64,000 nucleotides of DNA from JADJPO01 sp046330955 (lineage in GTDB: Bacteria > Actinomycetota > Actinomycetes > Actinomycetales > Kineosporiaceae): positions 71,609 through 135,608 of the forward strand of contig JAXLRT010000017.1 in NCBI GenBank assembly GCA_046330955.1, read 5' to 3'. The notes beneath the pieces are model-generated. The model was given only the letters and a program-made list of their open reading frames with translations, had not been told where the DNA came from and made no database searches. Shown here in pieces: positions 53,097 to 61,851 of this stretch. Position 1 is the first letter of the stretch. Every line of letters starts with the position of its first letter. The position numbers and the translations under genes are program-made.

Positions 53097-54356
53097 ATGA
53101 AGACATCGATCAGGATGGGCGCCGCGCTGGTGCTCGCCTCCGTGGCGCTGGCTGCCTGTGGCGGCGGCTCCACCAGTGGGACTGGTGACGGCGGCAAGAC
53201 GCTGGTCATCTCCAGCGATCTGCCGTTGCAGGGCGCTTCGAAGGACGCCTCCGACGCCACCAACAACGCGATCAAGCTGTATCTGGAGCAGGTGGGCAAC
53301 AAGGCCGGCAAGTACAACATCACGTTCAAGCCGTACGACGACTCGACGGCGGCCAAGGGCGCCTGGGACGACGCGACGTGCGCCAAGAACGCGGCCGACC
53401 ACGTGGCCAACACCGACGAGGTCGCGGTCATGGGCACCTACAACTCCGGCTGCGCCAAGATCGAGGCGCCGGTGCTCAACGCGGACCCCAGCGGCCCCAT
53501 GCTGATGGTCTCGCACGCCAACACCAACCCCGGTCTGACCAAGAAGTGGGACGCCGGAGAGCCCGAGAAGTACTTCCCCAGCGGCAAGCGCAGCTTCGCC
53601 CGGGTGATCAGCACCGACGACTACCAGGGTGCGGCGGCGGCGCAGTTCGCCCAGCAGAAGCTCAAGGCCAACAAGGTCTACATCCTCAACGACAACCAGA
53701 CCTACGGTCAGGGTGTCGGCAAGGCCTTCGAGGCCGAGGCCAAGAAGATCGGCATGACCGTGCTCGGCAACGAGCCGTGGGACGGCAAGCAGACCAGCTA
53801 CGCGTCGCTGTTCACCAAGATCAAGGCTGCGGGTCCGGACCTGGTCTACCTGGCGGGCATCTACGACAACAACGGTGGTCAGCTGGTCAAGGACAAGGTG
53901 TCCGTGCTGGGTGACAACGCCACCGTGCCGATGATGGCGCCGGACGGCTTCAGCGGGTACCCGGAGCTGCAGAAGATGTCGCAGGCCGAGGGCCTCTACC
54001 TGTCGTTCGCCGGGTTGTCGACCGACCAGCTGCTGGCCGGCGGTGGCGCGGGCAAGAAGCTGCTGGACGACTACAAGGCGAAGTACGGCTCGGAGCCGTC
54101 GACCAGCTACGCCCTCTATGGTGTCGCCGCCGTCCAGGTCATCCTGGCTGCGATCGAGAAGTCCGACGGCACCCGCAAGGGCGTCACCGACGCGGTCTTC
54201 AGCGGCGAGGGCATCACCATCGCGAAGGACAAGTCGGTGATCGGCAAGGAGATCAAGATCGACACTGCCACCGGTGACACCAACAACAAGGACATGACCA
54301 TCCTGCAGATGAAGGGTGGCAAGGAGACCTTCGTCGCGGCTCAGCCCCTGAGCTGA
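53097..54356 (+). CDS. ABC transporter substrate-binding lipoprotein (branched-chain amino acid type)
   Basis: A 419-aa periplasmic-binding fold protein anchored by a lipobox (ALVLASVALAACGGG, Cys near residue 22). LVISSDLPLQGASKDAS, VMGTYNSGCAK and SFARVISTDDYQG place it in the LivJ/Leu-Ile-Val-binding group. No permease or ATPase genes follow, so it either uses a transporter encoded elsewhere or acts as a sensor. Context suggests it binds hydroxyproline or a related amino acid (inference). ATG at 53097 with GAAAGG upstream. Confidence 0.9.
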   Translation: MKTSIRMGAALVLASVALAACGGGSTSGTGDGGKTLVISSDLPLQGASKDASDATNNAIKLYLEQVGNKAGKYNITFKPYDDSTAAKGAWDDATCAKNAADHVANTDEVAVMGTYNSGCAKIEAPVLNADPSGPMLMVSHANTNPGLTKKWDAGEPEKYFPSGKRSFARVISTDDYQGAAAAQFAQQKLKANKVYILNDNQTYGQGVGKAFEAEAKKIGMTVLGNEPWDGKQTSYASLFTKIKAAGPDLVYLAGIYDNNGGQLVKDKVSVLGDNATVPMMAPDGFSGYPELQKMSQAEGLYLSFAGLSTDQLLAGGGAGKKLLDDYKAKYGSEPSTSYALYGVAAVQVILAAIEKSDGTRKGVTDAVFSGEGITIAKDKSVIGKEIKIDTATGDTNNKDMTILQMKGGKETFVAAQPLS

Positions 54357-54382
54357 GTATTGGCGACCGAGGTGCCGTGAAC

Positions 54383-54424
54383 GTCACGGTGGGTCCGGCC
54401 CGCATACCCCGGACCCACCGTGAC
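54383..54424 (+). terminator. Strong hairpin after the lipoprotein gene
   Basis: Perfect 16-bp stem (GTCACGGTGGGTCCGG, 54383-54398, and its complement at 54409-54424) with a 10-nt loop, 27 nt after the stop. No U-tract. Confidence 0.75.
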
Positions 54425-54455
54425 CCCCCGCGGAGGACGTGACCCACACGGAAGA

Positions 54456-55154
54456 ATGGTCACAGTGAACGCTCATCCGCCCGCGACCCGTACCGCGTCT
54501 GCCGCCACCCCGCAGCGCGAAGCGGTGGTCACCCACATCCGTCGCGCCATCGTCCTGGGGGATCTGCAGCCGGGCGAGAAGTTGCGCGAGGTCAAACTCG
54601 CCGCCGAACTCGGCGTCAGCCGGGCGACCCTGCGGGAGGCCCTGAACCTGCTGGTCCAGGACGGGCTGTTGGTGCAGGAGCCCTATCGAGGGTTCAGCAT
54701 CAGCCGGCTGGACGCCGCTGCGCTCCGGGACATCGCCCGCACCCGGGTGCCGCTCGACCTGATCGCCATCCGGGCCATCCTCGATGACGCCACGGGCCGG
54801 CGACTGCAGTTGGTCCGCGAGGTCTGGGAGGGGTTCCAGGCCTCGACGTTCGATCCGGATCCCCTGGTGCAGCACCAGGCCCATGTGGCGTTCCACCGGG
54901 GTCTCTGGGCAGCCTCGGAGAACTGGATGCTGCTGCGGCTCTGGCCGGTCATCGAGGCTCTCACCACCATCACCCTGGCGCAGGATCAGATCGCCTACTC
55001 CGATCCGCAGCGCGCGCACGATCTGCACCAGGGTCTGGTCGAGGCCATCCTCGCCGGTGACCTGGCGCAGATCGAGGACCTGCTGCGCCGACACACGATC
55101 GACAGCGCCGAGGAGTTGATCGGTCGTCACGCCGACCGATCACTCGGCTCGTGA
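54456..55154 (+). CDS. GntR-family regulator, FadR/FCD subfamily
   Basis: A 232-aa regulator: winged helix at about 20-85 (AVVTHIRRAIVLGDLQPGEKL, LGVSRATLREALNLLV) and an all-helical FCD domain with metal-binding-type His residues (HQAHVAFHRGLW and the DLHQGLVEAI region). It is the best candidate for binding the ATTGTC-W-GACAA twin sites upstream and controlling the divergent catabolic operon and the lipoprotein gene. ATG at 54456; GTG at 54465 has a better-spaced GGAAGA and is an alternative. Confidence 0.88.
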   Translation: MVTVNAHPPATRTASAATPQREAVVTHIRRAIVLGDLQPGEKLREVKLAAELGVSRATLREALNLLVQDGLLVQEPYRGFSISRLDAAALRDIARTRVPLDLIAIRAILDDATGRRLQLVREVWEGFQASTFDPDPLVQHQAHVAFHRGLWAASENWMLLRLWPVIEALTTITLAQDQIAYSDPQRAHDLHQGLVEAILAGDLAQIEDLLRRHTIDSAEELIGRHADRSLGS

Positions 55155-55161
55155 GCCGGGC

Positions 55162-55208
55162 ACTCGATCACCGGACGGCCACTCGATCACCGGCGTAGCT
55201 CGATCACA
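55162..55208. repeat. Three short direct repeats CTCGATCAC
   Basis: CTCGATCAC at 55163, 55182 and 55199, the first two inside identical ACTCGATCACCGG units. They fill the gap between convergent gntR and glnN and the third overlaps the glnN stop codon. Confidence 0.55.
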
Positions 55209-57378
55209 GGACGTAGAGCATCTCCTGATAGGTGGGCAGGGGCCAGAGGTCATCGGCCACCATCGTCTCGATGGCATCCGACGCGGCGCGCGCGGCGGCC
55301 ATCGCCGGCAGCAGGACCTCCTGGGCATGGGTGGCCTGCTCCAACGGGCCGGCCCCGCTGTCGCCGGCGAGCCCGGCACGCAGGGCGGCCAGCGCCGTCC
55401 GCAGCTCGGCCAGCGGGGCGGAGATGGCCTCGAGGGAGGACGGGTCACCCTCGACGCCCGCCGACTTCAGTGCGGCCAGGTTGGTCGCGAGCTCGGTCTG
55501 GTAGCGGACCGCCGCGGGCAGCACCAGGGTGGCGCCGATCTCGGTGGTCAGCCGGGCCTCCACCCCCACGCTCAGCGCGTACTGCTCGAGGCCGACCTCG
55601 TAGCGGCTGTGCATCTCGCGATGACTGAACACGCCATACCTCTCGAACAGGGCCATCGCGGGTTCGGAGATGAGCTCCGGCAACGCGTCCAAGGTGGTGC
55701 GCAGGTTGGGCAGTCCGCGCTCCTGCGCCTCGATCTGCCATTCGTCGGAATAGCCGTTGCCGTTGAACACCGCTGCACCGTGGGTCGTGATGATCTCGGT
55801 CAGCAGGTTCTGGACGGCGGTGTTGAACTCGGTGCCCCCGGCGAGAGCCGTCTCGAGGCTGGTGGCCATGTGGTCCAACGCCTCGGCCATGATCGTGTTG
55901 ATGGTCGTCATCTGTCCGGCGACCGACTGCCCGGATCCGGGGGCGCGGAACTCGAACCTGTTGCCGGTGAAGGCGAACGGGCTGGTGCGGTTGCGATCGC
56001 CCGGGTCGGTCGGCAGGACCGGCAGGGTGTCGACGCCGATCATCAACGTGCCCTTGTCCTTGGACGAGGTGGCCGCACCCTTGGCGATCTGCTCGAACAC
56101 GTCGGCGAGCTGATCGCCGAGGAAGATCGAGATGATGGCTGGTGGTGCCTCGTTCGCGCCGAGGCGATGGTCGTTGCTCGCCGAGGCCACCGAGGCCCGC
56201 AGCAGCCCACCGTAGCGGTGCACGGCGCGGATCACCGCGGCGCAGAACACCAGGAACTGGGCGTTGTCGTGCGGGTTGTCGCCCGGCAGCAACAGGTTTC
56301 CCTGAGCGGAGTTGCCCAGGGAGAAGTTGACGTGCTTGCCCGACCCGTTGACGCCGGCGAACGGCTTCTCGTGGAACAGGCACTCCATGCCGTGCTTGCG
56401 GGCGATCGTCTTGAAGGTGGTCATGAGCAACTGCTGGTGGTCTGCTGCCACGTTCGCGCGCTCGAACATCGGCGCGATCTCGAACTGGCCGGGTGCCACC
56501 TCGTTGTGTCGGGTCTTGGCCGGGATGCCGAGCTTGAACAGCTCACGCTCGGCGTCCATCATGAACCCGAGCACGCGTTCGGGGATGGCTCCGAAGTAGT
56601 GGTCGTCGAACTCCTGGCCCTTGGGCGGCTTGGTACCGAACAGGGTTCGACCGGCGTTGAGCAGATCCGGCCGGGCGAGGAAGAAGTGCCGGTCGACCAG
56701 GAAGTACTCCTGTTCGGCGCCGCAGTAGGACACGACGCGATCGGGCTCGTGGCCGAACAGGCGCAGGATCCGCTCGGCGTGCACCGACATCGCCTGCTGC
56801 GCCCGCAGCAACGGGGTCTTGTGGTCCAGTGCGTCGCCGGTCATCGAGACGAACACGGTGGGGATGCACAGCGTGTTGCCGTTCGGGTTCTCCAGGACGT
56901 ACGCAGGGCTGGTGACGTCCCACCCGGTGTATCCGCGGGCCTCGAAGGTGTTGCGCAGCCCGCCGCTGGGGAAGCTCGACGCGTCCGGCTCGCCCTGGAT
57001 CAGGGTCTTGCCGGCGAACTCCGCCAGTGCCGACCCGTCACCAACCGGCTCCAGGAAGCTGTCGTGCTTCTCCGCCGTCAGCCCGGTCAGCGGGTAGAAC
57101 ACGTGCGCGTAGTGGGTCGCGCCCTTCTCGAGGGCCCAGTCCTTCATCGCCGAGGCGACGGCGTCCGCCACCTGGGGATCGAGTGGCGCGGAGTTCTCGA
57201 TGGTCGCCATGACGGAGGTGAAGACCCTCTTGGGCAACCGCTTCTGCATCACCGCCCGGCTGAACACGTTCTCGCCGAAGATCTCGCCGGGAGCCTCTCC
57301 GGGCTCGAAGCTGACGGCCGGCGGCACGTAGGCCTCGACGTCCCTGATCGCTTGCAGACGAACGTTGTTGCCGCTCAC
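55204..57378 (-). CDS. glnN: Glutamine synthetase, type III
   Basis: A 724-aa GSIII that makes glutamine from glutamate, ammonia and ATP as a large homo-oligomer. Visible: GAEQEYFLVD, the GSIII signature FHEKPFAGVNGSGKHVNFSL, NEAPPAIISIFLG and NRTSPFAFTGNRFEFRAPGS. It is distinct from GlnA and typically supplementary under nitrogen limitation. GTG at 57378 has GAGGAG 4 nt upstream; a GTG at 57390 would add four residues. Confidence 0.95.
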   Translation of the reverse strand: MSGNNVRLQAIRDVEAYVPPAVSFEPGEAPGEIFGENVFSRAVMQKRLPKRVFTSVMATIENSAPLDPQVADAVASAMKDWALEKGATHYAHVFYPLTGLTAEKHDSFLEPVGDGSALAEFAGKTLIQGEPDASSFPSGGLRNTFEARGYTGWDVTSPAYVLENPNGNTLCIPTVFVSMTGDALDHKTPLLRAQQAMSVHAERILRLFGHEPDRVVSYCGAEQEYFLVDRHFFLARPDLLNAGRTLFGTKPPKGQEFDDHYFGAIPERVLGFMMDAERELFKLGIPAKTRHNEVAPGQFEIAPMFERANVAADHQQLLMTTFKTIARKHGMECLFHEKPFAGVNGSGKHVNFSLGNSAQGNLLLPGDNPHDNAQFLVFCAAVIRAVHRYGGLLRASVASASNDHRLGANEAPPAIISIFLGDQLADVFEQIAKGAATSSKDKGTLMIGVDTLPVLPTDPGDRNRTSPFAFTGNRFEFRAPGSGQSVAGQMTTINTIMAEALDHMATSLETALAGGTEFNTAVQNLLTEIITTHGAAVFNGNGYSDEWQIEAQERGLPNLRTTLDALPELISEPAMALFERYGVFSHREMHSRYEVGLEQYALSVGVEARLTTEIGATLVLPAAVRYQTELATNLAALKSAGVEGDPSSLEAISAPLAELRTALAALRAGLAGDSGAGPLEQATHAQEVLLPAMAAARAASDAIETMVADDLWPLPTYQEMLYVL

Positions 57379-57524
57379 GGCACTCCTCACGCGGCCGGTG
57401 CGCGTCGTGGGTGCACGACGCCCGGCCCTCGAACATCACGGTCTCGTCGAGCCTAGGAAGGCTGATGGCGCGCCACGTTTCGAGCGTGTGAACGGGGTGT
57501 GTGTGAGCAGGCCGACATCGTGGT

Positions 57525-57563
57525 CGGGGTTCCGCTCCCGCGAGCAGCCGGAGCGGAACCCCG
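57525..57563 (-). terminator. Terminator of the glycogen phosphorylase gene
   Basis: Perfect 14-bp stem CGGGGTTCCGCTCC / GGAGCGGAACCCCG with an 11-nt loop, 7 nt after the stop on the minus strand. Confidence 0.7.
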
Positions 57564-57569
57564 CCGCGT

Positions 57570-60092
57570 CTAGACCACGGGCTGGGCGTGCCAGATGCGA
57601 TCGAGGTAGTCCCGCATGGATCGGTCGGACGAGAAATACCCGCACCGGGCGACGTTGAGGATGGCCGACCGGCTCCAGGAATCCTGATCGCTGTAGGCCG
57701 TGTCGACCAATGCCTGGGCATCCACGTAGGCGCGGTAGTCCGCCAGGGCCATGAAGCGGTCCTCGTGCAACAGGTTCGACACCAGGGGCTCGAACGCCCC
57801 CCGGTCGCCGTCCGAGAATGCACCCGACGAGATCAGGTCGATCGCGCGCTTCAGGTCCTCGTCGGCCTCGTAGAAGCTGCTCGGTACGTAGCCCGCCTCG
57901 CCCAGCGCGGCCACCTCGGGTTCGAGCATGCCGAACAGGAAGAAGTTGTCGTCGCCCACCAGTTGGCGGATCTCGACGTTCGCCCCGTCGTCGGTGCCGA
58001 TGGTGAGGGCGCCGTTCAGGGCGAACTTCATGTTGCCGGTGCCGGAGGCCTCCTTGCCCGCCAGGGAGATCTGCTCCGAGAGGTCGGCCGCCGGGATCAG
58101 CGTCTCGGCCAGGGTGACGTTGTAGTTGGCCGGGAACACCACCTGGAGCACCCCCTTGACCGCCGGATCCGCGTTGATCACCGAGGCCACCGAGTTGATC
58201 AGGAAGATGGTCTCCTTCGCCATCCGGTAGCCCGGGGCGGCCTTGGCGCCGAACACGAAGGTGCGCGGGGTCACCTCGGTCGGTTCGACGCGCCCCGAGA
58301 TGATCCGCTCGTAGAGCGTGACGATGTGCAGCAGCTTGAGCGACTGCCGCTTGTACTCGTGCAGCCGCTTCACCATGACGTCGAGCATGTGCCCGTTGGA
58401 CAGGTCGTAGCCGTCACGTCGCTTCAACAGGTCGAACAGCCGGGTCTTGTTGGCCAGCTTCACCTCGCGGAACCGGGCGCGGAACTGGGCGTCGTCGGCC
58501 AGTGGTTCCAGGCCGCGCAGTTGCTCGAGGTCGGTGATCCAGCCGTCCCCGATCGCCTCGGTGATCAGCTCGGACAGCCTCGGATTGCTCTGTCGCAGGA
58601 AGCGACGTGGCGTCACGCCGTTGGTGACGTTGATGAACTTGTCGGGCCACAACTCCGAGAAGTCCGGTAACACCTTGTCGCGCAACAGATCCGAGTGCAG
58701 AGCAGCGACCCCGTTCACCTTGGTCGCGGCCACGGTGGCCAGGTGGGCCATCCGGACGGCGCGCTCGGGGTAGTCGGAGATGATCGACATCCGGCGCACC
58801 CGCATCTCGTCGCCCGGGAACGTCGCGCGGACCTCGGCCAGGAACTCCTCGTTGATCCGATCGATGATCTCGAGGTGGCGCGGCAGCAACCGACCGATGA
58901 GGTCGACCGGCCAGACCTCCAGCGCCTCGGGCAGCAGGGTGTGACAGGTGTAGGCGAAACACTGCTTCGTGATCTGCCAGGCGTCGTTCCAGGGCATCTT
59001 CTTGACGTCCACGAGCAACCGCATCAGCTCGGGGACGGCGATCACCGGGTGAGTGTCGTTGAGCTGGAAGATGATCCGCTCGGGCAGCTTGGTCATGTCG
59101 AAATCGTCGTGAAGGATCTCGAACACGAAGTCGGCCAGTGAGCACGCCACGAAGAAGTACTGCTGTTGCAGCCGCAGCTCCTTGCCCTGCGGGGTGGAGT
59201 CCTCCGGGTAGAGCACTTTGGAGATGTTCTCGGCGAACGTCTGGGCGCGCACCGCGTCGGCGTAGTCGCCGGAATTGAAGATCTCGAGATCGAAGGCCTT
59301 GGTGGCCCGTGCGCTCCAAAGCCGCAGGGTGTTGACCCGGCCGTTCTGATACCCCGGAACCATGTAGTTGTAGGGCACGCCGACGACGTTCCAGTCCGGC
59401 ACCCAGCGGGTGCGCTCCTCGCCGTCCTCGTCGACGTACTTCTCGGTACGACCGGCGAAGTTGACCAGCTGGGAGGACTCGGGGTGCGGGAACTCCCACG
59501 GGCCACCCAGGGTGAGCCAGGTGTCCGGCTGCTCGACCTGCCGGCCGTCGACGAAGGTCTGCCGGAAGATGCCGTACTCGTAACGGATGCCGTAGCCGAT
59601 GCACGGCACGCTCATCGTGGCGAGGGAGTCGATGAAACAGGCGGCGAGGCGGCCCAGGCCCCCGTTGCCGAGCCCCGGCTCCACCTCTTGATCACGCAGG
59701 GTGTCCAGGCTCAGGCCGCACTGGGCCAGACCCTCCCGGACGACGTCCACCAGGCCCGTGGCCAGCAGGGCGTTGTCCAGCTGCCGCCCCAGCAGGTACT
59801 CGGCCGACAGGTACCCGACCGATTTGACCGGATTCCGGCGCTGTTGTGCCAGCGCTTCCAGCCATCGCGCCATGAGGTAGTGCCGTACGGTCCGCGAGAG
59901 AGCCAGGTGCTGGTCGTTGACCGAGGCCCGGGCCAGCGAGACCCCCTGGCCGAAGTTCAATTCGCGCAGGAACGCGTCGACGAAACTGTCGACGTTCGGG
60001 ATCGGCGACCGCACCGGTGCGAGCGCCTGCGCGTGGGTCGGGACCACGCGCGGGCCCTTCACGGGATCAATGACGTAATCGTTATCAGCCAC
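57570..60092 (-). CDS. glgP: Glycogen/alpha-glucan phosphorylase
   Basis: Releases glucose 1-phosphate from glycogen using PLP. The 840-aa protein has VGYLSAEYLLGRQL, the LGNGGLGRLAACFIDS block, KRLHEYKRQ and the PLP-lysine motif EASGTGNMKFALNG; length is typical of E. coli-type GlgP. The GTG at 60092 follows a TACGGT box by only 6 nt and lacks a Shine-Dalgarno, so the mRNA may be leaderless. It provides glucose 1-phosphate that the rfbF and other sugar routes could use. Confidence 0.94.
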   Translation of the reverse strand: MADNDYVIDPVKGPRVVPTHAQALAPVRSPIPNVDSFVDAFLRELNFGQGVSLARASVNDQHLALSRTVRHYLMARWLEALAQQRRNPVKSVGYLSAEYLLGRQLDNALLATGLVDVVREGLAQCGLSLDTLRDQEVEPGLGNGGLGRLAACFIDSLATMSVPCIGYGIRYEYGIFRQTFVDGRQVEQPDTWLTLGGPWEFPHPESSQLVNFAGRTEKYVDEDGEERTRWVPDWNVVGVPYNYMVPGYQNGRVNTLRLWSARATKAFDLEIFNSGDYADAVRAQTFAENISKVLYPEDSTPQGKELRLQQQYFFVACSLADFVFEILHDDFDMTKLPERIIFQLNDTHPVIAVPELMRLLVDVKKMPWNDAWQITKQCFAYTCHTLLPEALEVWPVDLIGRLLPRHLEIIDRINEEFLAEVRATFPGDEMRVRRMSIISDYPERAVRMAHLATVAATKVNGVAALHSDLLRDKVLPDFSELWPDKFINVTNGVTPRRFLRQSNPRLSELITEAIGDGWITDLEQLRGLEPLADDAQFRARFREVKLANKTRLFDLLKRRDGYDLSNGHMLDVMVKRLHEYKRQSLKLLHIVTLYERIISGRVEPTEVTPRTFVFGAKAAPGYRMAKETIFLINSVASVINADPAVKGVLQVVFPANYNVTLAETLIPAADLSEQISLAGKEASGTGNMKFALNGALTIGTDDGANVEIRQLVGDDNFFLFGMLEPEVAALGEAGYVPSSFYEADEDLKRAIDLISSGAFSDGDRGAFEPLVSNLLHEDRFMALADYRAYVDAQALVDTAYSDQDSWSRSAILNVARCGYFSSDRSMRDYLDRIWHAQPVV

Positions 60093-60334
60093 CGAGCTAC
60101 CGTAGCGGCCATTCGTCGACGGCCGATCAGCGCAACGCAGGGCGGCTCGACGAACGTCGCGACCCGGAGGTGAGCGGCCACGGATGGGCGAACATCGGGA
60201 CCGATCCGGCCCACCCGGGCGACCGTCGCGGGATGACCTTTGGCCGGGCCTGGGCACCGTGGCCGGCGCGAGCGGGTCGGGCGCGCTCATCTCCGCCGTC
60301 GACCAGGGCACAGCCTCACCGAACACTCTGGGCG

Positions 60335-60949
60335 TCAATCGATTCGGAAGTACCGGTCGATGGCTGCCTGGTAGACCTCCGTTCCGCGGGTGTAGGAATG
60401 CGCGCCATGCAGTTCTCTCGGTTGTCCGGGTGCAGGTTTGAGGATGACGTCGAATTCCTTCGGTGGCAGCTCGCCGCTGAGTCGAGCGTCTGGCGCCACG
60501 CCCTCCTCGAAGGCCAGGACTCGACGCAATATCACCACGCGCAGGGTGAGAGTGCCGTCCCTGTCAACCGTTGCCTCTCTCACCTCGTTCACGACATCGT
60601 AGCGAAATCGATAATCTGCCCATTGGCCATGAGCCGAGCCATGCATGACACCTCTGCCACCTCGGCCGTCCGTGGGGATGAAGAGGGAGGCATAGCCGTA
60701 CCAGTACACAGCGTCCGGGGCGACCACCTGGACCCCTCGCCACATCTGGAAATGAGTGTCGATACGCCATGTTCCCGAGTAGCCGTGCAGTTGAACCGTT
60801 GGAGGGATGCCGTCCGGGAGATGCGGAAGGTTCTCGACCCACGTTGCGAGTTGGTCAATCACCGTGTCGGGCAAGGCTGCGCCTTCGACCTGATCATTTC
60901 GCTCGAGTTCGCGATGGTCGAGGCGGCCTGCGTCCAGGGCTCGTTCATT
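60335..60949 (-). pseudogene. Hypothetical gene with 5' end lost at the ISAs1 element
   Basis: About 205 codons of protein-like sequence (TVIDQLATWVENLPHLPDG, GTWRIDTHFQMWRGVQVV, YRFRYDVVNEVREATVDRDG) in moderately GC-rich codons, followed upstream by ISAs1-derived sequence with no start codon of its own. I do not recognise the family. An overlapping frame (ATG near 60953, 29 codons) has stronger GC3 bias, so a frameshift near 60865 is also possible. Reads as a gene broken by transposition. Confidence 0.5.
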
Positions 60950-61832
60950 CTGGGGTGGCGGCGTGTTGTCGCGGTGACACGCCGTGGTGGGTGTAGTGCG
61001 GGGCGGGCATGGCCAGCCCGGTGATCGTGGTGGGTATCTGACATCCATCTCGATCATGGAGGGCGGCCATGCCCGCATCGGTATCTTCGCTCATCGGCCG
61101 TGTCGATGAGGTCCGTGACCTGCTGGGTGAACTGGTCGGTGGGCTGGCGGTGGCGGTGGTGACGGCGTTGGAGGTGCTGCCCGATCCGCGGCGTGCGCAG
61201 GGCCGCCGCCATGGCATGGCGACGGTGGTGGGTCTGGCGTTGGGGGCGGTCGCAGCTGGGGCGCGGTCGTTGTCGGCGATCGCGGACTGGGTCGCGGCGC
61301 TGCCGCGGTGGGCGTGGTCGCGGTGGGGGATCCGGCGGTGCCCGCCGGCGGTCTCGACGATCCGTCGGGTCCTGGCAGTGGTCGATCCGGACGTGGTGGA
61401 CGCGGTGCTGCATGCCTGGTTGGCCGCCCGCGAGCCCAGCGTCGCAGCGGCGGGGCGGGTGGTCTCGGCGGACGGCAAGACGTGTCGCGGGGCGGTGGCC
61501 GCGGACGGGTCGCGGGTGCAGCTGTTCTCCATGCTCGACCAAGCCACCGGCCTGCCGTTGGGGCAGGTCCAGATCGAGGGTGGTGATGAGATCGCCGCGT
61601 TCGCAACGGTGTTGGACCGGATCGACCTGCGGGGTGTGACAGTGACCGCGGATGCGTTGCACACGCAACGGGCCCATGCCCACTACCTGCATCGCCACGG
61701 CGGGCACTACCTGTTCGTGGTCAAGGCGAACCAGCCGACCTTGTACCGGCGCCTGGCAGGGCTGCCCTGGAGCCAGGTAGCCGCCGGGCACGTCGAGCAC
61801 GACAAGGGCCACGGCCGCCGCGAGATGGGGCG
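60950..61832 (+). mobile_element. ISAs1-family element, 3' truncated
   Basis: Contains the start of an ISAs1-type transposase and a left region of about 110 bp; the right end is missing because an IS256-family element begins at about 61833. Left boundary placed where the hypothetical gene's coding sequence ends; terminal repeat not identified. Confidence 0.55.
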
Positions 61833-61851
61833 TGTCTACTGGTTTGTGTAA
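61069..61851 (+). pseudogene. ISAs1-family transposase, C-terminally truncated
   Basis: A 260-codon frame with the N-terminal DPRRAQGRRHGMATVVGLAL region and two catalytic Asp motifs (VVSADGKTCRGA, VTADALHTQRAHA). It ends in HDKGHGRREMGR followed by VYWFV and a stop that come from the inserted IS256-family end. ISAs1 transposases are normally about 370-400 aa, so the third catalytic Glu is lost and the product is inactive. Confidence 0.85.

Noticed and set aside
60170..61024. 284-codon plus-strand frame before the ISAs1 element
   Set aside because: It is antisense to the better protein-like minus-strand remnant and has no recognised domain or ribosome site.
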